DNA from: an uncultured Muribaculaceae bacterium
Lineage (GTDB): Bacteria > Bacteroidota > Bacteroidia > Bacteroidales > Muribaculaceae
Length of the DNA: 64,000 nt
Direction: 5' to 3'
NCBI GenBank assembly: GCA_944321875.1
Contig: CALUMX010000010.1
Location: 1-64,000, forward strand
Shown here: piece after piece, positions 24,375 through 33,995 of the stretch
Position numbering within the stretch: the stretch's first letter is position 1
Layout: each line of letters begins with the position of its first letter
Translations under genes and position numbers: made by a program
The notes under the pieces: generated by a model
What the model was told of the DNA's origin: nothing
Database searches by the model: none
Seen by the model: only the letters and a program-made list of their open reading frames with translations

Positions 24375-25665
24375 ACTGACGGTGGCTGCCCTGTTGCTGT
24401 CGGCCTGCGGCGCATCAGCAGCCGGAGAGGCGCGGTTCGTTCCGCTCGATACGCTTTTCGACACGGGCATCCGTCACAGCCTTCTTCTCGAAGCCGACCG
24501 CATCGGCCAGCAGATGGCCGCCGCACGACGCGAATCGGCGCAAAGCCAGCGTCTGCCGGAACTCAGCGTCGGGCTGAATGCCGGAGTCATCGGCCAACCC
24601 GTCGTTTTCCGCAGGGGACTCTCACAACCCACACGCCCCGATGCTCCCGACTGGTCGCAGAACTACGCCATCGACCTGCGCCAGCCGCTCTATGAGGGCG
24701 GACGCATCCGCCACGCCATCGAGAAAGCGGAAATCGAGGAAAGCATCCGCGCCCTGCAGACGGCCGGCGACAAAGCGAGTCTGAAAATGACGCTGCTCAG
24801 CCACTATCTCGACCTGTTCTGCCTCTACAAGCAGCGCGTGGTGCTCGTGCGCAACATCGTCGAGTCGGAAAAACGACTGACCGACATCCGCCGGCTGAAG
24901 GAAGAGGGCGTAATTACCAACAACGACGTGCTGCGCAGCGAAATGCAGCTCACCGACAGCCGTCTTGCCCTTACCCAGACCGAGAACGGCATACGCCTGG
25001 CCTCGCAGCAACTCGACATTCTCCTCGGATGGGACGAGTCGACGCTGATTCTACCCGATACGACGCTCGTCGAACGCGAATACCCGCTTGAAGCCTGCGA
25101 CGCCTACGTCAACCGCGCCAAAGATGCCGACCTCACGCTGCTGCGCCTCCGCCGTCAGACGGAGCTGGCCCGCAACAATCTCCAAAGCGTCAAGGCTGAA
25201 AACCTGCCGAGCCTCTCGCTCTACGCGTCCAACACGCTGGCACGGCCCATCTCGCGCACGCTCGACGACCTCTACAACAATAACTGGAACGTCGGCCTCT
25301 CCTTCTCCTACCCCCTGTCGGGGCTTTACCACAACCGTGGTAAGCTGACGGAAGCGCGCCACAACATCGAGCTGAGCCGCAATGCCGAGGAACAGCATCT
25401 GCAGACGCTCCGCATGGACATCAGCCGTGCCTATACGCGCCACCGCGAGGCGCTGGAACGGGTCGAGGCGCTGCGTCTTTCGGTCAGACAAGCCGAGGAG
25501 AACTACCGCATCATGCAGAACCGCTACCTCAGCCAGCTGGCCATACTGACCGACCTGCTCGATGCCGACAACCTGCGGCTCAACGCCGAACTGCAGCTCG
25601 CCACAGCACGCGCCGAGGCCGTCTACCACTACTACGAACTACTCAACGCTACCGGACAACTATAA
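24355..25665 (+). CDS. TolC-family outer-membrane efflux protein
   Basis: This 436-residue outer-membrane factor has a hydrophobic export signal (RIKLTVAALLLSACGASAAG), possibly a lipoprotein signal at LLSAC. The body shows the duplicated alpha-hairpin organisation of TolC proteins, with DLRQPLYEGGRIRHAIEKAEIE in the first half and VGLSFSYPLSGLYHNRGKLTEARHN in the second. It would form the outer-membrane tunnel of the tripartite pump encoded with it. It begins inside the marR 3' end and is followed after 16 bases by the EmrA-like gene. Confidence 0.9.
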   Translation: MCLKRIKLTVAALLLSACGASAAGEARFVPLDTLFDTGIRHSLLLEADRIGQQMAAARRESAQSQRLPELSVGLNAGVIGQPVVFRRGLSQPTRPDAPDWSQNYAIDLRQPLYEGGRIRHAIEKAEIEESIRALQTAGDKASLKMTLLSHYLDLFCLYKQRVVLVRNIVESEKRLTDIRRLKEEGVITNNDVLRSEMQLTDSRLALTQTENGIRLASQQLDILLGWDESTLILPDTTLVEREYPLEACDAYVNRAKDADLTLLRLRRQTELARNNLQSVKAENLPSLSLYASNTLARPISRTLDDLYNNNWNVGLSFSYPLSGLYHNRGKLTEARHNIELSRNAEEQHLQTLRMDISRAYTRHREALERVEALRLSVRQAEENYRIMQNRYLSQLAILTDLLDADNLRLNAELQLATARAEAVYHYYELLNATGQL

Positions 25666-25681
25666 CAACACTACGCCCACT

Positions 25682-26755
25682 ATGACAAACAACTCACTGC
25701 AACGCAAGCACCAGCGGCTGAAAAGGCGCAAGCGCAGAAACATCATCATGAACAGCGTATGCCTCCTCATCGCGCTCTCCGGTCTGACCTGGACCGTCAA
25801 CCACTTCTGGAAATACGTCAACTACGAAATCACCAACGATGCCTTCATCGACCAGTACATTGCACCGGTCAGCGTCCGTGCCGCCGGCTACATCAAGGAA
25901 GTCCGCTTCCGTGAGCACCAGTTCGTCCACCGCGGCGACACGCTCCTCGTGCTCGACGACAACGAGTACCGCATCCGCGTCAAGGAAGCCGAAGCCGCGC
26001 TACTCGACGCCAACGGCTCGCTCGACGTGCTCCATTCCGGCATCGCCACCTCCGGCTCCATTGTCGCCGCCCAGGATGCCGGCATCGCCGAAGCCAAGGC
26101 AAAGCTGTGGCAAGCCGAGAAGGACTACAACCGCTACAGCCGTCTGCTGGCCGACGAATCCGTGCCCGAACAGCAGTTTGAGCAGGTGAAAGCCGCCTAC
26201 GAAGCCGCACAGGCCCGCTACGACGCTCTCCTGCTTCAGAAAAAGACAGCCCAGTCACAGCTCACGGAGACCAACAGCCGCAAAACAGGCATCGAGGCGG
26301 GCATCCTGCGGGCTGAAGCCGCTCTCGACCTCGCCCGTCTCAACCTGTCCTACACCGTTGTCACGGCTCCCTACGACGGCTATATGGGCCGCCGTGCCCT
26401 CGAACCGGGACAGTATGTGCAGGCCGGACAGACCATCTCCTACCTCGTGCGCCACACCGACAAATGGGTGACGGCCAACTACCGCGAGACGCAGATAGCC
26501 AACATCTTCATCGGTCAGCAGGTACGCATCCGCGTCGACGGCGTTCAGGACCGCGTGTTCAACGGCCACGTCTCGGCCATCTCCGAGGCGACCGGCTCGA
26601 AATACTCGCTCGTGCCTACCGACAACTCCGCGGGCAACTTCGTGAAGGTGCAGCAGCGCATCCCCGTGCGCATCGAGATTGACGACGCCACCCCCGACGA
26701 CATGCGCCGGCTGCGGGCAGGAATGATGGTCGAAACTGAAGCCCTGCGCCCATGA
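25682..26755 (+). CDS. EmrA/HlyD-type membrane fusion protein
   Basis: This 357-residue periplasmic adaptor has a basic cytoplasmic start, one membrane anchor (NIIMNSVCLLIALSGLTWTVNHFW, residues ~20-43), then the lipoyl half-motif VSVRAAGYIKEVRFREHQFVHRGDTLLVLDD, a long coiled-coil hairpin (residues ~90-210) and the returning lipoyl half with VTAPYDGYMGRRALEPGQYVQAGQ. It links the MFS pump to the TolC-like channel. The ATG at 25682 is used since upstream codons lie in the TolC-like gene. Its stop overlaps the start of the MFS gene (ATGA). Confidence 0.92.
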   Translation: MTNNSLQRKHQRLKRRKRRNIIMNSVCLLIALSGLTWTVNHFWKYVNYEITNDAFIDQYIAPVSVRAAGYIKEVRFREHQFVHRGDTLLVLDDNEYRIRVKEAEAALLDANGSLDVLHSGIATSGSIVAAQDAGIAEAKAKLWQAEKDYNRYSRLLADESVPEQQFEQVKAAYEAAQARYDALLLQKKTAQSQLTETNSRKTGIEAGILRAEAALDLARLNLSYTVVTAPYDGYMGRRALEPGQYVQAGQTISYLVRHTDKWVTANYRETQIANIFIGQQVRIRVDGVQDRVFNGHVSAISEATGSKYSLVPTDNSAGNFVKVQQRIPVRIEIDDATPDDMRRLRAGMMVETEALRP

Positions 26756-28356
26756 TGACCGCCCGCCAACTCGACATCCCGGTCAGGCAATGGGTGCCCG
26801 ACTGGGTGGCTATTGCCGCCACTTTCCTCATCATCCTGCCCATCACCATGCTCAACGGCACCTATACGGGCAGCATGGTGGAAGTGTCCAACACGCTCGG
26901 CGCCTACACCGAGGACATCACCATCGGCTACTACGCGGCATCAGCCGGCATGGCCGTGGCCTATCCCATCGTCCCGAAGGTGCTCAACGCCTTCTCCACT
27001 AAGTCGCTGCTTCTTGTCAACCTCGCCCTGCAATTCCTGCTGAGCTGGGTCTGCGCACGCTCCACCAATACCGACATCCTCATCGCCTTCAGTTTCGTCA
27101 TCGGCTTCCTGAAAGGCTTTCTGATGCTGTGGTTCATCCGCCGCGCCACTAAAATCTTCAGTCCGCGCAACATCCGCAGCCAGTTCTACGCCTACTTCTA
27201 CCCGATGGTCTACGGTGGCGGACAGCTGTCGATGGTCGTAACAGCCCTGCTCGCCTACCACTACGACTGGAAGTACATGTACTACTTCATGATGATACTC
27301 ATCACCATAGCCATCCTTGCCGTCATCATTCTGCTACGCCACGACCGCCCCTCCCATTCCATCCCGCTCAAGGAGCTGCACGTCAGCGAGATGGTCGTAG
27401 TGTCGACTGCCATACTGATGCTTATCTACGTCATCACCTATGGCAAGATTCTCGACTGGACGGCCTCGACTCGCATCATCACCTACATCGTCATCGCCCC
27501 GTTGCTGATGGCGCTATTCATCCACTACCAGTTCCATTCCCCCACGCCCTACGTCAGCCTGAAGCCGTTGTTTCAGGTCCGAACCATCGTAGGCTATTTC
27601 TATATGATGCTAGTCATGTTCCTCAGCACCTCGACCACCCTTCTCACCAGCTACATGACAACCATCATCAACATCGACAACACGCGCACCTATACGCTCT
27701 ACGTCTATCTCCTTCCCGGCTATCTGCTCGGCGCCTTCATCTGCTACTGGTGGTTCAAATGGCAGCGCTGGCGCTTCCGCTACCTCGTGGCCGGCGGTAT
27801 GGGCTGCTTTGTTATCTTCTTCGGACTGCTCTATTTCACCGTGTCGCCCGACAGCACCTACGAGATGCTCTATCTCCCCATCTTCTTCCGCGGACTCGGC
27901 ATGCTCACGCTCATCATCGCCTTCGCCCTCTTCGCCGTCGAGGACCTCAACCCTAAACACCTGCTGTCGAATGCCTTCTTTCTCATTCTCAGCCGCTCGG
28001 TGATGGCCCCCGTGCTTGCATCCGCCTTCTACAGCAACATGCTCTACCGGCTCCAGCAGAAATATATCGTACAGCTGTCGGAAAACATAACACTCATCGA
28101 CCCGGAAGCATCCACCCGCTTCAGCTCTTCCCTCGCAGGAAACACCGCTCAGGGACACGGTGTCAGCGAAGCCCTGCAGCTCGCCACCGGTAACCTCTAC
28201 ACCACCCTCCGGCAGCAAGCCACACTCCTTTCGCTCAAGGAAATACTCGGATGGTTTCTGACGCTTACACTCGTCATCGCCATTGTCTCCGCCTTCATTC
28301 CTTTCCACAAGACCATCCGCGTACCGCAAGTGCGCACCGGAGAAGACATGGTCTGA
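26752..28356 (+). CDS. EmrB/QacA-type MFS multidrug exporter (DHA2)
   Basis: This 534-residue protein has about 14 hydrophobic helices, the DHA2 topology of EmrB. LPITMLNGTYTGSMVEVSNTLGAY is the first helix region. It would export lipophilic drugs, bile acids or fatty acids by proton antiport. Motif details of EmrB are only loosely kept, as usual in Bacteroidota members of this family. It is the last gene of the marR-tolC-emrA-emrB operon and is followed by a strong bidirectional terminator. Confidence 0.9.
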   Translation: MMTARQLDIPVRQWVPDWVAIAATFLIILPITMLNGTYTGSMVEVSNTLGAYTEDITIGYYAASAGMAVAYPIVPKVLNAFSTKSLLLVNLALQFLLSWVCARSTNTDILIAFSFVIGFLKGFLMLWFIRRATKIFSPRNIRSQFYAYFYPMVYGGGQLSMVVTALLAYHYDWKYMYYFMMILITIAILAVIILLRHDRPSHSIPLKELHVSEMVVVSTAILMLIYVITYGKILDWTASTRIITYIVIAPLLMALFIHYQFHSPTPYVSLKPLFQVRTIVGYFYMMLVMFLSTSTTLLTSYMTTIINIDNTRTYTLYVYLLPGYLLGAFICYWWFKWQRWRFRYLVAGGMGCFVIFFGLLYFTVSPDSTYEMLYLPIFFRGLGMLTLIIAFALFAVEDLNPKHLLSNAFFLILSRSVMAPVLASAFYSNMLYRLQQKYIVQLSENITLIDPEASTRFSSSLAGNTAQGHGVSEALQLATGNLYTTLRQQATLLSLKEILGWFLTLTLVIAIVSAFIPFHKTIRVPQVRTGEDMV

Positions 28357-28384
28357 TTCCCTTTCCGACATACACAAACACAAG

Positions 28385-28413
28385 AAGGGCTGCCCGGCAA
28401 TCGGGCAGCCCTT
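28385..28413. terminator. Bidirectional terminator
   Basis: Perfect 12-bp stem AAGGGCTGCCCG (28385-28396) with CGGGCAGCCCTT (28402-28413), five-base loop. It lies between the convergent MFS and SusD genes and can serve both, although T-runs are poor on either side. Confidence 0.85.
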
Positions 28414-28451
28414 CCAATCATCATCATTACATCTCAATCAAAACCTGTTTC

Positions 28452-29990
28452 TTAGCGAGTTCCGCCGGCCCACCAAATCTTTTCGGTGTAGATGTAGAGA
28501 CCATCACCATAGAGAGCCTTAATGGCAGGGTTCGCGATAACGTCACTGTTACCGTAAGGCAAGCGCAACGGCCAGCGGTTAACACCTTGCTGTGTATTGT
28601 AAGCGTTGGTCTTAGCCACATAGTTGGCTGCGTCGCCCAACGCCTCCATGCGGCGGAAGTCGTTGTAAGTCTCCAACTGCTCGTCACGGCACTGTGACAG
28701 ATATTTCTGAGTCATTACCTCTTTCAATGCGTTATCAGCCAATTTTCCGGCGAGAGAAGCCACATACTCATCAGCCGTACCCTTCACCTCTACGCCAAAG
28801 GAAGCATAGTCGGCAAACGAAGCGGCAACAGCCGTTTTCAAGTCGTCCGCATAGGCCTCACCCTTACGCACAGACAACTCTGCGAGAATGAAGTAAAGCT
28901 CTGACTTGCTGAGCAAGTGAATGGAGCCGGCCTCTGCCTCTGCGAAGCTGTAAGTGTTCAACCAAGCCGGGATAGCGAAACCCTCACCCTTTGCCGTACC
29001 GAAAATAACCTGTGCATCCTCTGCCTTACCCGGAGTAGCGAGTTCGTCAGAAATCAACACGCCATTGTATTTCCACGGAGTAGCGTAAACAGCCAGACGC
29101 GGGTCGTTGCGCTCAGTCATCATGTCAGCCACCGTCTTAGACGAAGCGTGGTAGTTGCGGTCGTTCCAGAAAGCCGCCCACGGGTTGGACGCATTCGAAG
29201 CGTAAGAAGAGAAGCCTGTAATCTCAGCACCCTCGAAGCCCAGTTCCTTCGCCGTCTTGGCAGCAGCCAACGCCTCATCGGCAGCAGCGGCGTCAACCTT
29301 CATCAGGTGCAGTTTGTAGCGGGCCTTCAAAGCATAGGCAAAAGCTGTCCACTTGTCAAGGTCGCCCTTGTAGAGGATATCCTGATTGCCCGCATAGGAA
29401 AGACCTTTTTCCTTTGCCTCCTTGAAATCGGCAATAGCGCCGTCGAGAAGTGAGAAAATCTCCTTGTAGACATCGGCCTGCTTGTCGACCTTCGGCTGAC
29501 GGATGCCGTTAATGCCGGCTTCCTGGCAAGGGATATCGCCGAACATGTCAGTCATCATACCGAAGTTGAGAGCGAGCATAGCCTTCACCATACCGCGTAC
29601 ATCCACCTGTGCATCATAAGCGGCACCCGGTTGCGCCTTCTCCAAAGCGAGCTTCAGGTTCAGGATGTTGGCATAAGTACCGTTCCATTCGTTGTTGAAC
29701 GTGCTGGAACTTGCCACCATCGACACGTTGCGGATTTCCGCATTATAGAGCTGATTGTAGCCCACACCCACGAGCTGCTCCGTATAGGAAGCCGCATAGA
29801 ACGACATGTTTCCGCTCGAGGTGTTGAAACCGGTCGACATGATTCCGTCCGTAATCTGCAGGCTTGGATTGATAGCACCGTTGCCCGGACGGTCCGGTTG
29901 CTTGTTGATATCGTCCATGATGTCCTCCGTGCAGGATGTTGCAGAGAGCGACAGAGCCGCAAGGGCCAAAACTATATATTTCTTTATCAT
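28452..29990 (-). CDS. SusD/RagB-family nutrient-binding lipoprotein
   Basis: This 512-residue surface lipoprotein has a signal peptide ending in the lipobox SATSC (Cys20), followed by acidic residues. It is of the SusD-like family, with TPR-like helices and the late DFRRMEALGDAANYV and RWPLRLPYGNSDVIANPAIKAL regions near the C-terminus. It binds the substrate as a lid on its SusC partner, encoded 20 bases upstream. It belongs to the SusD subgroup seen with peptide- or small-glycan-importing pairs; the cargo is not predictable because no glycoside hydrolase, protease or regulator adjoins. Confidence 0.93.
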   Translation of the reverse strand: MIKKYIVLALAALSLSATSCTEDIMDDINKQPDRPGNGAINPSLQITDGIMSTGFNTSSGNMSFYAASYTEQLVGVGYNQLYNAEIRNVSMVASSSTFNNEWNGTYANILNLKLALEKAQPGAAYDAQVDVRGMVKAMLALNFGMMTDMFGDIPCQEAGINGIRQPKVDKQADVYKEIFSLLDGAIADFKEAKEKGLSYAGNQDILYKGDLDKWTAFAYALKARYKLHLMKVDAAAADEALAAAKTAKELGFEGAEITGFSSYASNASNPWAAFWNDRNYHASSKTVADMMTERNDPRLAVYATPWKYNGVLISDELATPGKAEDAQVIFGTAKGEGFAIPAWLNTYSFAEAEAGSIHLLSKSELYFILAELSVRKGEAYADDLKTAVAASFADYASFGVEVKGTADEYVASLAGKLADNALKEVMTQKYLSQCRDEQLETYNDFRRMEALGDAANYVAKTNAYNTQQGVNRWPLRLPYGNSDVIANPAIKALYGDGLYIYTEKIWWAGGTR

Positions 29991-30010
29991 GTTAATCTGA
30001 ATTTAATAGG

Positions 30011-33000
30011 TTAGAACGACAATTTGATACCGCCACCGAAGCTCATTGTCTGCGGAGCAGAGTAGTTCTCGAAGTAACCGCCCGCATTGCTGTTACCCAG
30101 CGAGGACTCAGGGTCGAACTCAGGCATCTTGGCCCATACAAGCACGTTGCGTGCGAAGCCGTAAACGCTGATGTTGAACTGACCCATCTGCGGAAGGTCG
30201 TAGTTGAGCGTCAAGTCGCGCAACTTCAAGTAGCTTGTGTAGTAGACAGCAGCTTCCGAGATGTCGCCGAGGCGAGTATAGTAAGCTTCTGCATCCACCT
30301 TGCCTGTCCAAGTCTCATAAACCGGATTCTCAGCTGTACCGGTGTTGACAACACCTGAAACCATCACACCACCGTTGTTGCGGGCATCGGCTGTCTCCTG
30401 AGTAGCACCGAACATGTTGAGCACGTTGCGCGTACCGTAGTACATCTTACCGCCATCCTGCCAGCTCCATGTTGTAGAGAGCGTCACACGCTTGTAACGT
30501 ACGGACAGGTTGAAGCCCATGTTGAAGTCAGGCGAGCAGCTGCCGAGGTTGATGTCGTTGGCTGTAGCCATCGGCAAGTGAGTTTCCGGGTCAAGGATGA
30601 TGCGTCCCTGCGGGTCACGCTGGTAACCGATACCGTAGATAATCGGGTAAGTCTCGCCCACCTGCGCGCGGATTTGCGGAGTCTGGTAACCGCCGAGCAT
30701 GATTGACTCAACACCGTCGGCCAGCTTAGCCACATAGTTGTGAACCTTCGTGAATGAAGTTCCGAAATCCACCGTCCAGTTCTTATTCTCATATATAGTT
30801 GCGTTCAGGTTGATTTCATGCGAGTTAGTCAGAATCTGACCACCGTTGGTCAACATCGTCTGATAACCGCTTGAACCCGCCTGCGGCACGTTCATAATCT
30901 GGTCAGTTACGTTCTGGTAGCTGTAAGTATAGTCAAGACGCACACGGTTGTTGAAGAACGCCAGGTCGATACCAGCCTCCACGTTCATCGTGTTCTGCGG
31001 CTTCAAGTTCTCATCGTAAGCACGCCAGTAAGGCACGAACGAGCTCACGCCGTTAAACGGATACTGCACCGGAGTTCCCATGAAGAAACCACCGCCATAG
31101 ACAGGAGTGTAGAAGAAGTTTTCGATGTAACCACCGGCCTGTCCCACTTGTGCAAATGAAGAGCGGACCTTACCGAAGGAGAGTACCGGAATGTTCTTCA
31201 ATGCAGGCAGCTGTGTGAAAATCCATGACAGAGAAACTGACGGATAGAAGAAGCTGCGGCTGTTGCGCGGCATTGACGACAACCAGTCGTTACGTCCTGT
31301 AGCCGACAGATAGAGCATATCTTTCCAAGAGAGGTTCACGCTTCCGAACACACCGACTGTACGCTCCGCATAAGTTGCTTCCTGAGAAGAGAATGAAGTA
31401 GCATTGGAAATAGTCGGCATTCCATAGAAGTTGAAGCCTGTACCGGAATAGTACCACTGACGTGATTGCTGGTGATTGATTTCATTACCCACCATTGCGT
31501 CAAACGCCCATTCCTTCTCGCTACCGAAGCGTGCGGAGAAGTTGGCTGTAATAAGGTTATTGAACGTATTGTTCGTCACACCCTGGTTCAGGATATTACC
31601 CTTGGCATACTCAGCAGAACCATATTCGTTTACCTCGCTGTTATCGTTCGTGTACATGTCGACACCGGCCTGCTCACGGATGTAGAAGTCGAAATCCTCG
31701 CTCCATCCGAGTTTCGGACGATACTCAAGGTAAGCGTTACCAAACGCACGGTTCGTGTGCTGCAGGTATTGGTTGTTGGCTGCCCACCAGTAAGGGTTGT
31801 TGAACGACTTGCTGCGGAATAGCGTCTGAACCTCCGGACGTCCCGGCATGTGATAAGGCACACCTGCCAAGTCGTACTCAGCCGGAGCAGAGTAAACCAC
31901 GTTCATAATACCTGAGTTACCACCCGGAATCGTATTGATTTTCGTGCTGGAGTAGTTGATGGAGAAGCCCGTCTTCCACTCGTCGTTGATGGTCCAGTCC
32001 ACCAATCCGCGCGCACCCCAACGGTCAAGACCTGTCGACGGGATGACACCGTCCTGGTGAGCGTTGCTCAAGCTGAACGAGTAAGTCGCCTTACCGAGAT
32101 TCTGAGACAGGTTGAGAGTCGTGTTCTCTGTCAGACCTGTATTGAAGAAATCGCTCACGTTGTCATGTACCGTCGGCTTCACCCAACCGGAACCGTCACC
32201 GTAGCCGGCAGCGGCATACGTCGGGTTGTAGTACATGCCTGCATATTTTGTCGTGTTTCCACCATTGTATTCATTGGCTACGTTTCCGCCATACTCCGGG
32301 TCGTTGGGCAATTCGCTGATTTTCGGACCCCATGTCATAGAGCTGGAAGGAGCGTATTTTCCTGCCGAACCCTGAGCATACTCCGACTGGTGCTTGAACT
32401 GACGGGAAACAAGGTCAGCGCTAAAGCTGGTAGTCAGCGTCACGCGCGGACGGCCCTGCTCCTTGGAGCCACGCTTCGTCGTGATGACAATCACACCGTT
32501 GGAAGCACGGATACCGTAAAGGGCGGCTGCCGCCTGACCTTTCAGCACGTTAATCGACTCAATGTCCTCCGGGTTGATATCGATGCTGCGCTGTGAGTAA
32601 GTAGTACCTGAAACAATCGAATTTGCTGTGTTTCTAAAATCTGACTCTGTGCTGATTGGCATTCCGTCCACCACATAAAGCGGCTGGTTGGAACCTTCAA
32701 ATGAACGGGCACCACGGATAACGATGTTGGTTGATGCACCCGGCATACCTGATGACGGACGGATATCCACACCCGAAACCTTACCCTGAATAGCATTAGC
32801 CAAATCGGTAGAACCTTTCGTGTTCAAATCTTCCGATTTCAAATCCTGAACCGCATAACCCAAGGCCTTACGCTCACGCTTCATGCCGAGAGCCGTCACC
32901 ACTACCTCATCCAAGGCTGTAGTGTTGTCGCTCATTTGGATGGTCATGTTATCAGAGACCTCTACCGTTTCAGTCTTCATGCCCACATAAGAAACTGTCA

Positions 33001-33205
33001 GCTTGTCAACACCATCAGGCAAAGTAACCGTAAAGTTACCGTCGATGTCAGTAACCGCTCCGGCTCCACCACCCAAAGGCTGCACGGTCACACCAATCAA
33101 TGGCTCCCCGTCTGCTTTGTAAACAACTTGTCCGCTAACAACGCGCTCAGCCAAGGCTGATCCTGAAACGAGGCAAGTTGAAAGTAATAAACACAGTTTT
33201 TTCAT
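30011..33205 (-). CDS. SusC/RagA-family TonB-dependent transporter
   Basis: This 1064-residue outer-membrane transporter has a signal peptide (KKLCLLLSTCLVSGSALA), an N-terminal carboxypeptidase-D-like domain (VSGQVVYKADGEPLIGVTV, residues ~22-95), a TonB-box region (ALDEVVVTALG), the plug domain with GKVSGVDIRPSSGMPGAS and NQPLYVVDGMPI, and a 22-strand barrel ending in GGGIKLSF. It imports a ligand handed over by the SusD protein, energised by TonB. The pair has its own promoter with a ~115-base leader, and no anti-sigma or hybrid two-component regulator adjoins. Confidence 0.95.
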   Translation of the reverse strand: MKKLCLLLSTCLVSGSALAERVVSGQVVYKADGEPLIGVTVQPLGGGAGAVTDIDGNFTVTLPDGVDKLTVSYVGMKTETVEVSDNMTIQMSDNTTALDEVVVTALGMKRERKALGYAVQDLKSEDLNTKGSTDLANAIQGKVSGVDIRPSSGMPGASTNIVIRGARSFEGSNQPLYVVDGMPISTESDFRNTANSIVSGTTYSQRSIDINPEDIESINVLKGQAAAALYGIRASNGVIVITTKRGSKEQGRPRVTLTTSFSADLVSRQFKHQSEYAQGSAGKYAPSSSMTWGPKISELPNDPEYGGNVANEYNGGNTTKYAGMYYNPTYAAAGYGDGSGWVKPTVHDNVSDFFNTGLTENTTLNLSQNLGKATYSFSLSNAHQDGVIPSTGLDRWGARGLVDWTINDEWKTGFSINYSSTKINTIPGGNSGIMNVVYSAPAEYDLAGVPYHMPGRPEVQTLFRSKSFNNPYWWAANNQYLQHTNRAFGNAYLEYRPKLGWSEDFDFYIREQAGVDMYTNDNSEVNEYGSAEYAKGNILNQGVTNNTFNNLITANFSARFGSEKEWAFDAMVGNEINHQQSRQWYYSGTGFNFYGMPTISNATSFSSQEATYAERTVGVFGSVNLSWKDMLYLSATGRNDWLSSMPRNSRSFFYPSVSLSWIFTQLPALKNIPVLSFGKVRSSFAQVGQAGGYIENFFYTPVYGGGFFMGTPVQYPFNGVSSFVPYWRAYDENLKPQNTMNVEAGIDLAFFNNRVRLDYTYSYQNVTDQIMNVPQAGSSGYQTMLTNGGQILTNSHEINLNATIYENKNWTVDFGTSFTKVHNYVAKLADGVESIMLGGYQTPQIRAQVGETYPIIYGIGYQRDPQGRIILDPETHLPMATANDINLGSCSPDFNMGFNLSVRYKRVTLSTTWSWQDGGKMYYGTRNVLNMFGATQETADARNNGGVMVSGVVNTGTAENPVYETWTGKVDAEAYYTRLGDISEAAVYYTSYLKLRDLTLNYDLPQMGQFNISVYGFARNVLVWAKMPEFDPESSLGNSNAGGYFENYSAPQTMSFGGGIKLSF

Positions 33206-33327
33206 ACTTACTTTTTTGTTGTTAAAAATTAAAAAAATGTAGATTTAATAAATTCTCTCAAAATTGGCGGACTCTCTCCGCGTACTATACCGCAAAGTCG
33301 TTGTCAATTCTTTTCAGCAAGTGGACG

Positions 33328-33335
33328 CAAAGTTA
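33328..33335 (-). promoter_or_regulatory. -7 element of the susCD promoter
   Basis: On the minus strand TAACTTTG (33335-33328) matches TAnnTTTG; the nearest exact TTTG is 23 bases upstream (33362-33359), slightly far. The leader of ~116 bases contains a small hairpin, GCGGA (33267-33271) with TCCGC (33277-33281). Confidence 0.6.
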
Positions 33336-33671
33336 TAACAAACAATCAATAATTTACGCAAAATATCGTAAGATTAACATTTTGCTATCAAAATAGCCAT
33401 TTTTCACCCATTAGGATATATTTATTCACTCATTACCTTTCACCGCAAATTTCCCATAAAATCTATAAGCGTCGCCTTTCATCAAGCTGTTTCTTACGCC
33501 CGTTTCACTATCAAATTATCACTCTCACTCTCAATAGTAAATACCTTTGCCACATATACACCTTATTAAATAGACGAATGCAACAAAACTCCACCCCCTC
33601 TGACAACCGCTGTTTCCGACCTTTACTTACAGATTGTAAGCAACCGCCAATTTCATTCACGAACAAATCGA

Positions 33672-33721
33672 CATTTTGGAAGTCAAAATGTTAAATTTTA
33701 ACATTTAATATTTTAACATTT
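33672..33721. promoter_or_regulatory. Cluster of palindromes far upstream of susC
   Basis: Two overlapping perfect inverted repeats: CATTTTG (33672-33678) with CAAAATG (33684-33690), and AAATGTTAAA (33686-33695) with TTTAACATTT (33697-33706). The second right arm is repeated directly as TTTTAACATTT at 33711-33721. The cluster lies ~350 bases above the susC start in an AT-rich 690-base gap and looks like a regulator-binding array. Apart from this, the -7 element and the terminator at 33903-33938, the region 33206-33995 shows no gene I can support. Confidence 0.5.
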
Positions 33722-33902
33722 ATACCGTTTCTTCTGCTCTAACAGATATTTTTTACAACTTATATGGGTCAAAAAGTTGACAAACTTTAATTTTAAGCGG
33801 TTTAATTTTTCTATTTTAGTCAAAAACTACCCTCTGAAAATACAGATTAGCAGAAACAGCAAAACGTACAAATTCAAATAAACCACCGGTCCTTTCCATA
33901 CG

Positions 33903-33938
33903 AAATGGCCTGGCAGATTATCATCCGCCAGGCCATTT
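33903..33938 (-). terminator. Terminator of the serine hydrolase gene
   Basis: Perfect 12-bp stem AAATGGCCTGGC (33903-33914) with GCCAGGCCATTT (33927-33938), 58 bases after the stop of the minus-strand gene. Confidence 0.8.
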
Positions 33939-33995
33939 ACCACCAACATATTATTTTAAAACCAAGAAAAACTTTTCAAAGTTAACTAAGAATTT

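Noticed and set aside
30011..33205. The SusC protein as the missing BtuB partner of the B12 locus
   Set aside because: It has an N-terminal carboxypeptidase-like domain and a SusD partner, and no cobalamin riboswitch precedes it.
33578..33694. 38-codon open frame in the susC upstream gap, preceded by TACCTTTG
   Set aside because: The -7-like box has no -33 partner, the product shows no features, and the end of the frame runs into the palindrome cluster.
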